Below, piece after piece: positions 17,706 to 26,745 of a DNA stretch of 64,000 bases (position 1 is its first letter; every line of letters begins with the position of its first letter). The notes beneath the pieces were generated by a model that had not been told where the DNA came from, did no database searches, and was given only the letters and a program-made list of their open reading frames with translations. The stretch is from Rothia nasimurium (GTDB taxonomy: Bacteria > Actinomycetota > Actinomycetes > Actinomycetales > Micrococcaceae), in contig NZ_CAKMSS010000002.1 in the NCBI RefSeq assembly GCF_928382285.1, forward strand, positions 62,001 to 126,000, read 5' to 3'. The translations under genes were made by a program, and so were the position numbers.

Positions 17706-19028
17706 TTAGGCAGTGACCTCGAAGTTAGCGCCCAGGGCGGTGAGCTTATCAACGAAGTGCTCGTAACCGCGGGAGATCACAGAAACACCGGTGACGTTTG
17801 AGGTGCCTTCAGCGGTCAGGGCAGCAATCACGTGGGAGAAGCCACCGCGCAGGTCGGGCACGTTGATGTCAGCCCCATGCAGGGGGGTCTTACCGGTGAT
17901 GATGGCTGAGTGCTTGAAGTTCTGGTGGCCGAAGCGGCAGGGGGTGGGGCCCAGGCAGTCCTTGTGCAGCTGTACGGTAGCGCCCATGCGAACCAGGGCG
18001 TCGGTGAAGCCGAAGCGGTTCTCGTAGACGGTCTCGTGAACAACGGAGACACCCTTAGCCTGGGTCATGGCTACGACCAGGGGCTGCTGCCAGTCGGTCA
18101 TGAAGCCGGGGTGCACGTTGGTTTCAACGAAGAGGGGGTTCAGGTCGCCGCCCTGGTGGAAGAAGCGGATGCCCTCGTCGGTGATGTCCAGGCCGCCACC
18201 CAGCTTGCGGTAGACATTGATGAAGGTGGAGAGGTCCTTCTGGTTGGCGTTGCGCACGAAGATATCGCCGCCGGTGGCCAGGGCTGCTGACGCCCAGGAG
18301 GCTGATTCGTTGCGGTCGGGCATAGCCACGTGGTTGAAGCCGGTCAGCTCGTCGACGCCCTCAATGATGATCTGGCGGTCGGTTTCGACGGTGATGATGG
18401 CACCCATCTTCTGCAGGATAGCGATGAGGTCCATAATCTCGGGCTCAATAGCAGCGCCGGTCAGCTCGGTCTTGCCCTTGGCACGGGAAGCGGCCAGCAG
18501 AACCTGCTCGGTAGCACCAACTGAGGGGTACTCTAGGTTAATCTGGGCGCCCTTGAGGCCGTCTGCGGGGGCCTTCATAGAGATACCGGTGGGCAGCTTC
18601 TCAATCTTGGCGCCGAACTTTTCGAGCACGCGCAGGTGCCAGTTGATGGGGCGGTCACCAATCTTGCAGCCACCCAGGTCGGGAATGAAGGCCTCACCGA
18701 TAGTGTGCAGCAGGGGGCCACAGAGCAGAATCGGGATGCGGGAGTCGCCTGCGTGCACCTCAATGTCGGTGTGGTTGGCTACAGAGACCTTCGAAGGGTC
18801 CATGCGCAGCTCACCGGCCTGCACGTTGTAGTCCACCGAAACGCCGTGCAGCTCAACCAGGTCGGTAACGACCTGTACGTCCTTGATTTCGGGAACGTTG
18901 CGGAGCACCGAGGGGGTGGAACCCAGCAGGGCGGCAACCATGGCCTTGGGGACCAGGTTCTTAGCACCGCGGACGTTTACCTCGCCCTTCAGAGGGGTGC
19001 CACCTTCAATACGCAGTGCGCTGACCAT
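17706..19028 (-). CDS. murA: UDP-N-acetylglucosamine 1-carboxyvinyltransferase
   Basis: The first committed step of peptidoglycan synthesis, transfer of enolpyruvate from PEP to UDP-GlcNAc. The 440-residue EPSP-synthase-fold protein shows GAKNLVPKAMVAALL and the active-site loop LGGCKIGDRP with Cys121. This is the fosfomycin-reactive cysteine that mycobacteria replace with Asp. The lead gene of the murA-plsC-gpsA-ddl group, it is preceded by about 160 bp of gap that should hold its promoter. No convincing SD is seen. Confidence 0.95.
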   Translation of the reverse strand: MVSALRIEGGTPLKGEVNVRGAKNLVPKAMVAALLGSTPSVLRNVPEIKDVQVVTDLVELHGVSVDYNVQAGELRMDPSKVSVANHTDIEVHAGDSRIPILLCGPLLHTIGEAFIPDLGGCKIGDRPINWHLRVLEKFGAKIEKLPTGISMKAPADGLKGAQINLEYPSVGATEQVLLAASRAKGKTELTGAAIEPEIMDLIAILQKMGAIITVETDRQIIIEGVDELTGFNHVAMPDRNESASWASAALATGGDIFVRNANQKDLSTFINVYRKLGGGLDITDEGIRFFHQGGDLNPLFVETNVHPGFMTDWQQPLVVAMTQAKGVSVVHETVYENRFGFTDALVRMGATVQLHKDCLGPTPCRFGHQNFKHSAIITGKTPLHGADINVPDLRGGFSHVIAALTAEGTSNVTGVSVISRGYEHFVDKLTALGANFEVTA

Positions 19029-19192
19029 GTATGTCCAATCGTCAAAACTACTAGGGTGTTGATTCGCGTTACTTTACGCGTCAATTCTCGTTTACCAACT
19101 TTACCCCACTTAGGTGCACTGGTTGTTGTACAGGCGGTGTTCTTAGCCATACCACAGCTTTTACTTATCTAGACGGGCCAGGCAGAACACCA

Positions 19193-19226
19193 AAAGGACG
19201 CCGGTGCGCGGGGCACGGCGTCCTTT
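19193..19226 (-). terminator. Terminator of leuCD
   Basis: AAAGGACGCCG (19193-19203) and CGGCGTCCTTT (19216-19226) form an 11-bp stem with a 12-nt loop, about 20 bp after the leuD stop. Confidence 0.8.
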
Positions 19227-19247
19227 GGGTTAAGCTGTGGGCTGGTT

Positions 19248-19841
19248 TTACAGCTGCTGGGTGCGGGGCAGCCAGGCGGGGCGCTTGGCCTCGTAGGCGG
19301 TGATGGCGTCCTCATGCTGCAGGGTAAGGCCGATGTCGTCCAGGCCTTCCATCAGGCGCCAGCGCACGTAGTCGTCAATCTGGAAGGGTACGGTCAAAGC
19401 GCCGACGGTGACGGTCTTGTCTTCCAGGTCAACGGTGACCTCGGTGCCGGGTTCGGCCTCTAGCTGCTTCCAGATCAGTTCGATGTTGTCCTGGTCTACC
19501 TGGGCCGCGACCAGGCCCTGCTTGCCGGAGTTACCGCGGAAGATGTCAGCGAAACGGGCTGAGATGACCACGCGGAAACCGTAGTCCTTGAGAGCCCAGA
19601 CCGCGTGCTCGCGGGATGAGCCGGTGCCGAAATCGGGACCAGCAACCAGCACTGTACCGTGCTTGTAGGGCTCCTGGTTGAGGATGAAGTTTTCGTCCTT
19701 GCGCCAGCCAGCGAACAGGGCGTCGTCGAAGCCGGTCTTGGTCACGCGCTTGAGGTAGACGGCGGGGATAATCTGGTCGGTGTCGACGTTGGAGGCGCGC
19801 AGGGGCACCCCGATGCCGGTGTGCTTCTTAATGGGTTCCAT
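19248..19841 (-). CDS. leuD: 3-isopropylmalate dehydratase small subunit
   Basis: The small subunit of isopropylmalate isomerase in leucine synthesis. The 197-residue protein contains [16 protein letters not shown] and the hallmark [13 protein letters not shown], with [10 protein letters not shown] following. I start at ATG 19841; a TTG directly before it is also in frame. It follows leuC by 49 bp and is closed by a terminator. Confidence 0.96.
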   Translation of the reverse strand: MEPIKKHTGIGVPLRASNVDTDQIIPAVYLKRVTKTGFDDALFAGWRKDENFILNQEPYKHGTVLVAGPDFGTGSSREHAVWALKDYGFRVVISARFADIFRGNSGKQGLVAAQVDQDNIELIWKQLEAEPGTEVTVDLEDKTVTVGALTVPFQIDDYVRWRLMEGLDDIGLTLQHEDAITAYEAKRPAWLPRTQQL

Positions 19842-19890
19842 CAAAAATCCGTTTCCGCCCGATCAAGCCGGGCTAATGCGAGTGGGATGC

Positions 19891-21312
19891 TTAGAGGTCA
19901 GCCGGTGAGGACAGGGTACCGCGGATGGCGGTAGCGGCGGCAACCAGGGGTGAGACTAGGTGGGTGCGCCCGCCCTTACCCTGGCGTCCTTCGAAGTTGC
20001 GGTTGGAGGTTGAGGCGCAGCGTTCGCCGGGAGCCAGCTGGTCGGGGTTCATACCCAGGCACATGGAGCAACCGGCGAAACGCCAGTCAGCCCCGAAGTC
20101 CTTGAAAATCTGATCCAGACCCTCTTCTTCGGCCTGGGCACGTACCTTCTGAGAGCCGGGGACCACCATCATACGGACGCCTTCGGCCAGCTTCTGACCC
20201 TTGACGATTTCAGCGGCAGCGCGCAGGTCCTCGATACGGGAGTTGGTGCAGGAGCCCAGGAAGACCACATCGACGGGGATGTCCTTCATAGGGGTACCTG
20301 CGGTCAGGTCCATGTATTCCAGGGCGCGGGAGGCGGCCTTCTGCTCGTTCTCGTCCTCGAAATCCTCGGGGAAGGGCACTGCCTGGGAAAGGGGGACGCC
20401 CTGGCCGGGGTTAGTACCCCAGGTAACGAAGGGTTCTAGCTCATCAGCATTGATGAAGACCTCCCGGTCGAAGGTTGCTCCCTCGTCGGTGGGCAGGGTC
20501 TTCCAGTATTCAACAGCGGCATCCCAGTTTTCGCCGGTGGGTGCGTGGGGGCGACCCTTGACGTACTCAAAGGTGGTCTCGTCGGGGGCCACCATACCGG
20601 CGCGGGCACCTGCTTCAATGGACATGTTGCAGATAGTCATTCGCCCCTCCATGGAGAGGGCACGGATGGCAGAGCCACGGTATTCCAGCACATAGCCCTG
20701 GCCACCGCCGGTACCAATCTCCGCGATAACAGCCAGAATGATGTCCTTGGCGGTCACGCCGGGCTTGAGAGTGCCCTCTACGTTAATAGCCATGGTCTTA
20801 AAGGGAGCCAAGGGCAGGGTCTGGGTAGCCATCACGTGCTCTACCTCAGAAGTGCCAATGCCAAAGGCTAGAGCACCGAAGGCGCCGTGGGTTGAGGTGT
20901 GGGAGTCACCGCAGACCACGGTCATACCGGGCATGGTCAACCCCAGCTGGGGGCCCACCACATGCACGATTCCCTGTTCTTTATCGCCCAGGGAGTGGAT
21001 ACGGACGCCGAATTCCTCGGCGTTCTTGCGCAGGGTTTCGATCTGGGTGCGGGAGGTCAGATCAGCGATGGTGGAGAAGATGTTCTCGGTGGGGGTGTTG
21101 TGATCTTCAGTTGCGATGGTGAGGTCGAGACGACGCAGGGGGCGTCCTTCCAGACGCAGACCCTCAAAGGCCTGGGGTGAGGTGACTTCGTGGACCAGGT
21201 GCAGGTCGATGTAGAGCAGGTCGGGCTTGCCGTCTTCGCCGGGCACTACGGTGTGCGCGTCCCAAACCTTTTCAGCCAAAGTTCGCGGGGTATGGTCGGT
21301 AATACCAGCCAT
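19891..21312 (-). CDS. leuC: 3-isopropylmalate dehydratase large subunit
   Basis: The catalytic aconitase-type subunit with a [4Fe-4S] cluster. The cluster ligands are visible in [15 protein letters not shown] and [11 protein letters not shown], and [19 protein letters not shown] is conserved. The ATG at 21312 is preceded by GGAGGA and begins [18 protein letters not shown], as in relatives; the longer open frame runs into the divergent regulatory region. 473 residues. Confidence 0.96.
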   Translation of the reverse strand: MAGITDHTPRTLAEKVWDAHTVVPGEDGKPDLLYIDLHLVHEVTSPQAFEGLRLEGRPLRRLDLTIATEDHNTPTENIFSTIADLTSRTQIETLRKNAEEFGVRIHSLGDKEQGIVHVVGPQLGLTMPGMTVVCGDSHTSTHGAFGALAFGIGTSEVEHVMATQTLPLAPFKTMAINVEGTLKPGVTAKDIILAVIAEIGTGGGQGYVLEYRGSAIRALSMEGRMTICNMSIEAGARAGMVAPDETTFEYVKGRPHAPTGENWDAAVEYWKTLPTDEGATFDREVFINADELEPFVTWGTNPGQGVPLSQAVPFPEDFEDENEQKAASRALEYMDLTAGTPMKDIPVDVVFLGSCTNSRIEDLRAAAEIVKGQKLAEGVRMMVVPGSQKVRAQAEEEGLDQIFKDFGADWRFAGCSMCLGMNPDQLAPGERCASTSNRNFEGRQGKGGRTHLVSPLVAAATAIRGTLSSPADL

Positions 21313-21531
21313 GGAGTCCTCCATAAAGTTTTCTCGTGGTGCTTTAACAAGTGTGACCCGCCGAAGAAAATCTTTCCAATAAATGAACTTGCATATCACC
21401 ATATGAGAAGTCATGATAGGTTATACGGACACAATCCTTTAGCTCTCGATCTTTCACACTCGAAAGGCTCCCACCGCAACCACTCACCTGGGCCGCAGCC
21501 CGGCCCACGACCACAGGCGAAAGTTACCACC
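21313..21531. promoter_or_regulatory. Divergent leuC / iclR-type regulatory region
   Basis: A relatively AT-rich gap between leuC (-) and the IclR gene (+). It contains the dyad CATATCACCATATG at 21392-21405 and a TTGCAT...CATGAT pair that could be an iclR-direction promoter around the dyad. By analogy to LtbR control of leuCD in Corynebacterium, an operator here is expected; the dyad is my candidate. Confidence 0.5.
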
Positions 21532-22248
21532 ATGCAAGATAACCGCAGCTCAGGCGTCGGCGTCCTCGATAAAGCCGCCCACATTCTTGACTGTCTCGAA
21601 GCAGGCCCCGCCACCCTCTCCCAGCTCGTTGAAGCCACCGGCCTAGCCCGCCCCACCGCCCACCGTCTCGCCGTCGCCCTAACCCACCACCGCCTGGTGG
21701 CCCGCGATGTTCAGGGTCGCTTCATGCTGGGGCCCCGCCTGGGCGAACTATCCAGCGCCGCCGGTGAAGACCGCCTGATCGCAGCCGCAGGGCCCGTACT
21801 CAACAACCTGCGCAATGTCACCGGTGAGTCCTCCCAGGTCTTCCGCCGCCAGGGCGACTGGCGCGTCTGCGTGGCCTCCGCCGAGCGTCCTATCGGCCTG
21901 CGCGACACCATCCCGGTGGGCACCCAGCTTTCCATGAAGGCAGGGTCAGCCGCCCAGATTCTTACCGCCTGGGAAGACCACGCCCGCCTGGTCGAGGGCC
22001 TACACAACGCCCGTTTCTCAGCCACCATGCTGGCAGCCGTCCGCCGCCGCGGCTGGGCCCAGTCTGTCGGCGAGCGCGAACGCGGTACCGCCTCCGTTTC
22101 AGCGCCGGTGCGCTCCCCCTCTGGCAAGGTCATTGCGGCTGTTTCTATCTCGGGCCCCATCGAGCGCCTGACCCGCCAGCCCGGCCGCCTGCACGCCGAA
22201 GTAGTGTGTGAGGCTGCAGCTGCGCTGACTGAGGCGCTGCGTAGCTAG
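21532..22248 (+). CDS. IclR-family transcriptional regulator (LtbR-like)
   Basis: A 238-residue regulator with an N-terminal winged helix (VLDKAAHILDCLEAGPATLS, RPTAHRLAVALTHHRLVARD) and the C-terminal IclR effector domain (GTASVSAPVRSPSGKVIAAV). Its position divergent to leuCD matches LtbR of Corynebacterium glutamicum, which represses leucine (and tryptophan) genes. That role is inferred from context. I start at ATG 21532, with an AGGCGAAAG upstream; the longer frame extends into the promoter. Confidence 0.88.
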   Translation: MQDNRSSGVGVLDKAAHILDCLEAGPATLSQLVEATGLARPTAHRLAVALTHHRLVARDVQGRFMLGPRLGELSSAAGEDRLIAAAGPVLNNLRNVTGESSQVFRRQGDWRVCVASAERPIGLRDTIPVGTQLSMKAGSAAQILTAWEDHARLVEGLHNARFSATMLAAVRRRGWAQSVGERERGTASVSAPVRSPSGKVIAAVSISGPIERLTRQPGRLHAEVVCEAAAALTEALRS

Positions 22249-22272
22249 AGCTGCTAAGAGGCTGAAATACAG

Positions 22273-22310
22273 AAACTCCCCGCTCACCGGTTTCGGTGGG
22301 CGGGGAGTTT
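22273..22310. terminator. Bidirectional terminator after iclR gene
   Basis: AAACTCCCCGC (22273-22283) pairs with GCGGGGAGTTT (22300-22310), followed by TTGTTTT on the plus side. It separates the convergent iclR gene and the GTPase gene. Confidence 0.85.
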
Positions 22311-22315
22311 TTGTT

Positions 22316-24031
22316 TTATCGGGCCTCGTGCAGGGCCTGGCGGTAGCCCTGGAGGCGGGCTAGTTCGTCTTGCACGGGGGCGGTGACGCAGCGGGCTGCC
22401 ACATCTGCCAGGTTTGTTTCGAGCTGGCGGCGGATGTTCTTGGCGTAGATGCGGTGCCCCACTGCCGCTAGCCCTCGGCCCAGGGCCGCGGTGAGTATGC
22501 CCAGTAAGATGCCGGTGGCTACGAGCAGGGTGGGCACGGGCAGGGGGAAGCCCTCAACTGTGGGCGGATCGGGCAGCACAATCTGGAAGTAGCCGGCAAG
22601 AGCCAGGCCGGTGAGCCAGAGCAGACCCACAAGCGCCGTTGCCAGCCCCACCCATTGCAGGACGTTGAGCAGGTGCCACCACCAGCGTTTTTTCTGGGCA
22701 TCGTAATGCACGGTAGCGGCAGCCCGCTCAATCTCACCGGGCAGGTGGCTCTCATAGGTGCGGGCAGCGTTCCTGATGGAGTGGCTCCAGGGCTCCTCGA
22801 CGCCCTGTGAAACGCTGGTGGCAAAGGTGCGCAAGGACGTTGAAAGGGCCGCTTTCTGGGGCGCTCCCAGCGGTGGCAGGGATGACTTAGAGATAGGTGC
22901 CCCGTCGTGTTCCTTATGCAGGCCTAGGCGTTTGAGGGGGTCGCGTTTGATTTTGAGCAGCCAGCGGGTTGCAATCCAGCCGGTGGACGAAGCAGCGTGA
23001 AGCCTATAGGAGTCAGCCGCGGCCTTGACCAGGGCTTCTGCGCCCGAGGCAGCGTAGAAGTCGTCCTCAAGCCGGGTCGTTGCGGCGGCGGTGATGCCCG
23101 CGGGCTCTCCCCCGCCGTCCTGACCAGCCAAATCTGTGCGGACGCCCGCCAGGTCAGCTTCGATGCGGGCTACCGCAGCGTTCTTGGCAACGGCCACCTG
23201 GCCGAGAATCTCGCGCAGGCGGGGAATCTGGTAGCCGGTGCGGGCAGAAACCCCCAACGGATCAGCAAGCAGGGTGGAGGTGAGCCCGTCCTGGGCCAGT
23301 AGGAGCTTGAGGGAGTCCAGAACTGCCGGAACCTCGGTTTCGTCCAGGCGGTCGACCTGGTTGAGTACGGCCAGGGTTACTGCCCCGTGGGCGGCTAAGG
23401 GCCGGATGAAGTCCTGGTGAATCACGGCATCGGCGTATTTTTGAGGGTCCATGACCCAGACCAGCACGTCCACGCACTGGGCCATTTTCTCCACAATCGC
23501 CCGGTTGGAGGCCTCTACCGAATCGAAGTCGGGCAGGTCAAGAAGCACGAGCCCGCCAGTGGCCTGTTCAGTCTTGCCAGCTCCCACCGAACGGCGGATT
23601 TTGTTCCACATGCCCACGGTCACCGGCACATCGGCGCGGTTGAGAGCCTCTGCTGCCTGGGCGGGGTCTTCGTCCATGTAGGTACGGTTGGTGACGCCTA
23701 GCCAGTCCAGCAGGGGTTCTGCCCCGTCCTTACCCCAGATGGCGGCCTGGGCGGTGGAGGTGGTGGGGCGGCGGGCTGCGCTCTTGGCGATGTCTTTACC
23801 GACCACCGCGTTGAAGAGGGTGGACTTGCCCGAGCCAGTAGCCCCGAAGAAACCGATGACGGTGTGTTCGGCAGACAGTTCCCGGCGGGTTGCTGCCCGG
23901 CCCAGGGTTGCGCGGGCGGCTTCGAGGGTTTCGGGAGCTACTCGCCCTTCGCCCAGGTCAAGTGCCTCGGTGAGGGCGTCCAGGCGGGTAGCCAGGGCGG
24001 TGGTGGCGAAAGCTGTATCTGTGGTGGTCAC
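22316..24031 (-). CDS. Dynamin-like GTPase, second of a pair
   Basis: 571 residues with a P-loop FFGATGSGKSTLFNAVVG, a switch/G3-like LLDLPDFDSVE, and NQVD as the G4 motif. After a helical middle, two adjacent hydrophobic segments (LLNVLQWVGLATALVGLLWL and LLVATGILLGILTAALG) would form a membrane hairpin. This architecture matches bacterial dynamin-like/YfjP-type GTPases that act at membranes in pairs. The gene starts 15 bp after its neighbour, so both proteins are probably made together. Confidence 0.75.
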   Translation of the reverse strand: MTTTDTAFATTALATRLDALTEALDLGEGRVAPETLEAARATLGRAATRRELSAEHTVIGFFGATGSGKSTLFNAVVGKDIAKSAARRPTTSTAQAAIWGKDGAEPLLDWLGVTNRTYMDEDPAQAAEALNRADVPVTVGMWNKIRRSVGAGKTEQATGGLVLLDLPDFDSVEASNRAIVEKMAQCVDVLVWVMDPQKYADAVIHQDFIRPLAAHGAVTLAVLNQVDRLDETEVPAVLDSLKLLLAQDGLTSTLLADPLGVSARTGYQIPRLREILGQVAVAKNAAVARIEADLAGVRTDLAGQDGGGEPAGITAAATTRLEDDFYAASGAEALVKAAADSYRLHAASSTGWIATRWLLKIKRDPLKRLGLHKEHDGAPISKSSLPPLGAPQKAALSTSLRTFATSVSQGVEEPWSHSIRNAARTYESHLPGEIERAAATVHYDAQKKRWWWHLLNVLQWVGLATALVGLLWLTGLALAGYFQIVLPDPPTVEGFPLPVPTLLVATGILLGILTAALGRGLAAVGHRIYAKNIRRQLETNLADVAARCVTAPVQDELARLQGYRQALHEAR

Positions 24032-24046
24032 GGTGGGTACTCTCGC

Positions 24047-25840
24047 TTACTTGGTCTCGGCTGTGGGTGCGGGGTTGGCTGCGGTGGAGGCGGACGCCAG
24101 CTGCTCCCCCGCGTGGGCCAGGATCTGGGCTGCTTCGGTCAGGTCGGCAGCTGAGGGGGTTTCGGGGTCGCTGCTGCCGCTTGCCTCGTCCAGGCGTTGG
24201 GTAAAGCGTTCTTGCTGGCTGACAAGGAGCTCTCGCATACGCTCTTCGAGGCGGGTGCGGGCTCCGGCTGCCATGCGGCGGACGGCGTCCTCACCAAAAA
24301 TTGCTTCGAGCAGTTTCTGGCCCACGACGCCCGAGCCACCGGCGATACCCACTTCCAGGCCGGTGAGGCCGCCGGTCATGGAGAAGACCGCCACCATCAG
24401 AATCACGGCGGTGACGTTCACTCCCAGAGACATGAAACGGGCCCGCTGGCGTTTACCGGCGCCTTCGGCGGCGATGATGTCCATGACGTCCTGCTGCCAG
24501 GCTCGAATTGACTCGGCGACCTCTTCGGAGAAGTTCTCACCCAGGGCTGCCAGGTCGTCCCCGGCCAGCAGGGCGCGCCCGGCTCGGTCTTCGAGCCAGC
24601 GGCGCTGGGCGGTTTCGGCAGCGGCCGCAGCCTCTTCCATGATGACCGAGTGCAGGCCCACTTCAAGGGCCTGTTCCACCTCTACGGCACGGGTGGGCGG
24701 GGTGCCTCTGAAGAAGCCGGCGACGCGGTCGCGCACCTTGCCGATAGTGGTTTCTACCTGGCGGAAGAATTCACCGGTACCCACAAAGTCCTGCCAGCGG
24801 GTCAGCACCTCGCCGCGGAGCATCTGCCCGTCCTGGGTGGCCTCGTTCAGGTTGGCCAGGGCTCGCTCAAAGGCTGAGGTGACGTCCGCACGCAGGCGAG
24901 CTTCGGCGTCCTGCTGTTCACCGGCAGCCTGGGCGAGAATAGCTGCCTGCTGCCCTACCGCCCGCACCGCGCCTTCTAGGGTGCGGCGGGCGATATCGGA
25001 GCGGGCGTCCACGTCAGCGCCCAGGGAGCGCAGCCAGAAAATCAGGGGGGTGAGGGCGACGGAGGGCAGCAGGCCGCGTTCGTCGCGTTCCTGCTCGGTC
25101 ACAGAGTGAATCAGGGCGGGAGTGATGCCCGCTTCGGTCAGCATGCGGGTGAGGTCGGCTTCAATTTCGTCTTCGGCGCCCTCGGGCACGCGGTTGAGCA
25201 CCACGGCGATGGTGATATCGCGGGCAGCGGCCTGGCGCAGAATCTCCCAGGGCACGGCATCGGCGTAGCGGTTAGCGGTGGTGACAAACAACCAGAGGTC
25301 GGCAGCGCGCAAAAGCTGCTGGGCCAGGCGGCGGTTCTCGTCTGAGACCGAGTCGAAGTCGGGGGCGTCAATCAGGGCGATGCCGGCGGGCAGGGAGTCG
25401 ACAGGTACGGTGACCAGCTCATCCTGGCCCTTGTGGGGGTTAGCGCCGGGTAGGGCTTCGCCGGGGGCTACCGGCACTCGCACCAGGTGGGGCAGCATAC
25501 GCTCCGGGGTGAAGGCGTCAGCGTCTTCGGGGCGGTGCAGCAGGACGGGCTGGCGGGTAGTGGGGCGGATCGCGCCGGAGCGGGTGACGGGTTCCCCCAT
25601 CAGGGTGTTGACCAGGGTGGACTTGCCGGCACCGGTAGAGCCACCCACCACGACGGTCAGCGGGGCGTCGAGGGTAGCCAGCTTAGGCAGGATGTAGTCA
25701 TCGAGCTGGGTGACGGCGGTACGGGCTTCTTTGCGCGCGTCGTCAGCGGAAGCTGTGATGAGGGGAAAGGACGCTGCCGCCAGGGTGTTGCGGGCGTCGC
25801 GGACGGCTGCGAGAGCGGGGGTGATTGTTTCCTTGTGCAC
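24047..25840 (-). CDS. Dynamin-like GTPase, first of a pair
   Basis: 597 residues with the P-loop VVGGSTGAGKSTLVNTLMG, the G3-like LIDAPDFDSVS, and a G4-like NRVPEG. A long, mostly helical Glu/Ala/Arg-rich stalk follows, then a C-terminal hydrophobic segment (NVTAVILMVAVFSMTGG) close to a glycine-rich stretch. The ORF is open further upstream, but I chose GTG at 25840 because upstream residues look non-coding and a GAGAAT box lies 7 nt before it. Pairing of unequal dynamin-like proteins resembles actinobacterial DynA/DynB, which assist cell division; that analogy is inference. Confidence 0.72.
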   Translation of the reverse strand: MHKETITPALAAVRDARNTLAAASFPLITASADDARKEARTAVTQLDDYILPKLATLDAPLTVVVGGSTGAGKSTLVNTLMGEPVTRSGAIRPTTRQPVLLHRPEDADAFTPERMLPHLVRVPVAPGEALPGANPHKGQDELVTVPVDSLPAGIALIDAPDFDSVSDENRRLAQQLLRAADLWLFVTTANRYADAVPWEILRQAAARDITIAVVLNRVPEGAEDEIEADLTRMLTEAGITPALIHSVTEQERDERGLLPSVALTPLIFWLRSLGADVDARSDIARRTLEGAVRAVGQQAAILAQAAGEQQDAEARLRADVTSAFERALANLNEATQDGQMLRGEVLTRWQDFVGTGEFFRQVETTIGKVRDRVAGFFRGTPPTRAVEVEQALEVGLHSVIMEEAAAAAETAQRRWLEDRAGRALLAGDDLAALGENFSEEVAESIRAWQQDVMDIIAAEGAGKRQRARFMSLGVNVTAVILMVAVFSMTGGLTGLEVGIAGGSGVVGQKLLEAIFGEDAVRRMAAGARTRLEERMRELLVSQQERFTQRLDEASGSSDPETPSAADLTEAAQILAHAGEQLASASTAANPAPTAETK

Positions 25841-25907
25841 GTACCCTATTCTCGCATGTTTAGCGAAAGACGCGGGGCTTGGTAGCCAATGACGCTGTGG
25901 GCAAAAG

Positions 25908-25941
25908 AAAAGCTCCACATCCTACTGGATGTGGAGCTTTT
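25908..25941 (-). terminator. Terminator of first tRNA-Glu gene
   Basis: 15-bp perfect arms at 25908-25922 and 25927-25941 with a 4-nt loop; on the minus strand the stem ends in a T-rich run. Confidence 0.9.
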
Positions 25942-25948
25942 TAGCCTG

Positions 25949-26021
25949 TGACCCCAACCGGATTTGAACCGGTGTTGCCGCCGTGAGAGGGCGGAGTACT
26001 AGGCCGCTATACGATGGGGCC
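25949..26021 (-). tRNA. tRNA-Glu (CTC)
   Basis: A 73-nt cloverleaf read on the minus strand. The acceptor GGCCCCA pairs with TGGGGTC, the anticodon stem CCGCC/GGCGG encloses CTC, and the T arm is ACCGG/CCGGT. It is identical to the copy at 26267-26339. CCA is not encoded. Confidence 0.95.
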
Positions 26022-26142
26022 GAAACTCTTTCGAGCTGCTACCGTTATCCAGCAACAGATAAAACTATACACACACCGTTTACCTGTGCGCAAGCTGGAA
26101 GGGTGTAATCTGCGCCATTTCTAAGAACACAGGCGCACGGGG

Positions 26143-26214
26143 CACATGTGGCGCCTACCGCCATATGTGGCGATGGCGCTGCCACATTTGGCGGCCACCG
26201 CAACATATTGCATT
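26143..26214. repeat. Four CACATGTGGCG-like boxes spaced about 20 bp apart
   Basis: Boxes start at 26143 (CACATGTGGCG), 26162 (CATATGTGGCG), 26183 (CACATTTGGCG) and, degenerate, 26202 (AACATATTGCA). Spacings of 19, 21 and 19 bp keep them on one face of the helix. They lie upstream of the first tRNA-Glu and downstream of the second one's terminator. A regulator-binding array is possible; no regulator is identified. Confidence 0.5.
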
Positions 26215-26224
26215 CAGACACACG

Positions 26225-26260
26225 AAAAAATCCCCCGCTTCGAATGAAGCGAGGGATTTT
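26225..26260 (-). terminator. Terminator of second tRNA-Glu gene
   Basis: Arms 26227-26241 and 26246-26260 pair with one mismatch around a GAAT loop. Read on the minus strand it ends in a T run. Confidence 0.85.
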
Positions 26261-26266
26261 AGCCTG

Positions 26267-26339
26267 TGACCCCAACCGGATTTGAACCGGTGTTGCCGCC
26301 GTGAGAGGGCGGAGTACTAGGCCGCTATACGATGGGGCC
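26267..26339 (-). tRNA. tRNA-Glu (CTC), identical second copy
   Basis: Same 73-nt sequence and anticodon CTC as the copy at 25949-26021; identity continues about 10 nt into the 3' flank. It lies 25 nt downstream of tRNA-Gln on the same strand, so it is probably co-transcribed with it. Confidence 0.95.
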
Positions 26340-26364
26340 GTAACATCTTGAACCAAGATGTTCG

Positions 26365-26436
26365 CTGGGATACCAGGACTCGAACCTAGAATGACGGTAC
26401 CAGAAACCGTAGTGTTGCCAATTACACCATATCCCA
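26365..26436 (-). tRNA. tRNA-Gln (CTG)
   Basis: 72 nt on the minus strand. The acceptor TGGGATA pairs with TATCCCA, the anticodon stem ACGGT/ACCGT encloses a loop with CTG, and the T arm is TAGG..CCTG with TTCGAGT. The discriminator base is G. Confidence 0.93.
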
Positions 26437-26745
26437 TTATTATTTACTCCGGCTTGTTTTCCTTTCGGAACTCATCGCCGCAACGAGTAATAACTCTATA
26501 CGAGCTTTTGAGGGCGTGCAACTTGAAATCTGTAGAGCTGGCTCACATTCAAGTAGTTCACCCTGTGTTTACCCTTATTTCTAGCGGTTTTTGGCCCCAA
26601 AATTTTTGTAAAAATTCCTGAAAAAGCTGCTGCGGGCGTCCTACTTCCCCACTTTTCCATCTTCCTAGGTCTTATAAAAAGCACCACCCCGCTCCCCTAC
26701 TAGGCGGGGTCACGGGGCGGTGCGTGAGCTAAACCTCGAAATTTT
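26437..26745. other. Gene-free stretch between tRNA-Gln and gltX
   Basis: About 310 bp without a convincing gene. It contains the upstream region of the tRNA-Gln/tRNA-Glu unit (AT-rich around 26440-26620) and, at its right end, the gltX terminator. Short open frames here lack ribosome-binding sites and coding character. Confidence 0.7.
26676..26723 (-). terminator. Terminator of gltX
   Basis: GCACCACCCCG (26681-26691) pairs with CGGGGCGGTGC (26713-26723) with one mismatch; AAAAA at 26676-26680 is the U-tract on the minus strand. Confidence 0.8.

Noticed and set aside
23688..25109. 473-codon frame antisense to the dynamin-like genes
   Set aside because: Ser/Arg/Ala-rich shadow crossing two real genes; no start signal.
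25949..26339. Repeated units near 26 kb as a CRISPR array
   Set aside because: The repeats are two full tRNA genes; no short regular spacers or cas genes.
26045..26437. 130-codon frame across the tRNA-Glu/tRNA-Gln cluster
   Set aside because: It is the reverse complement of tRNA genes, terminator and box array; no coding character.
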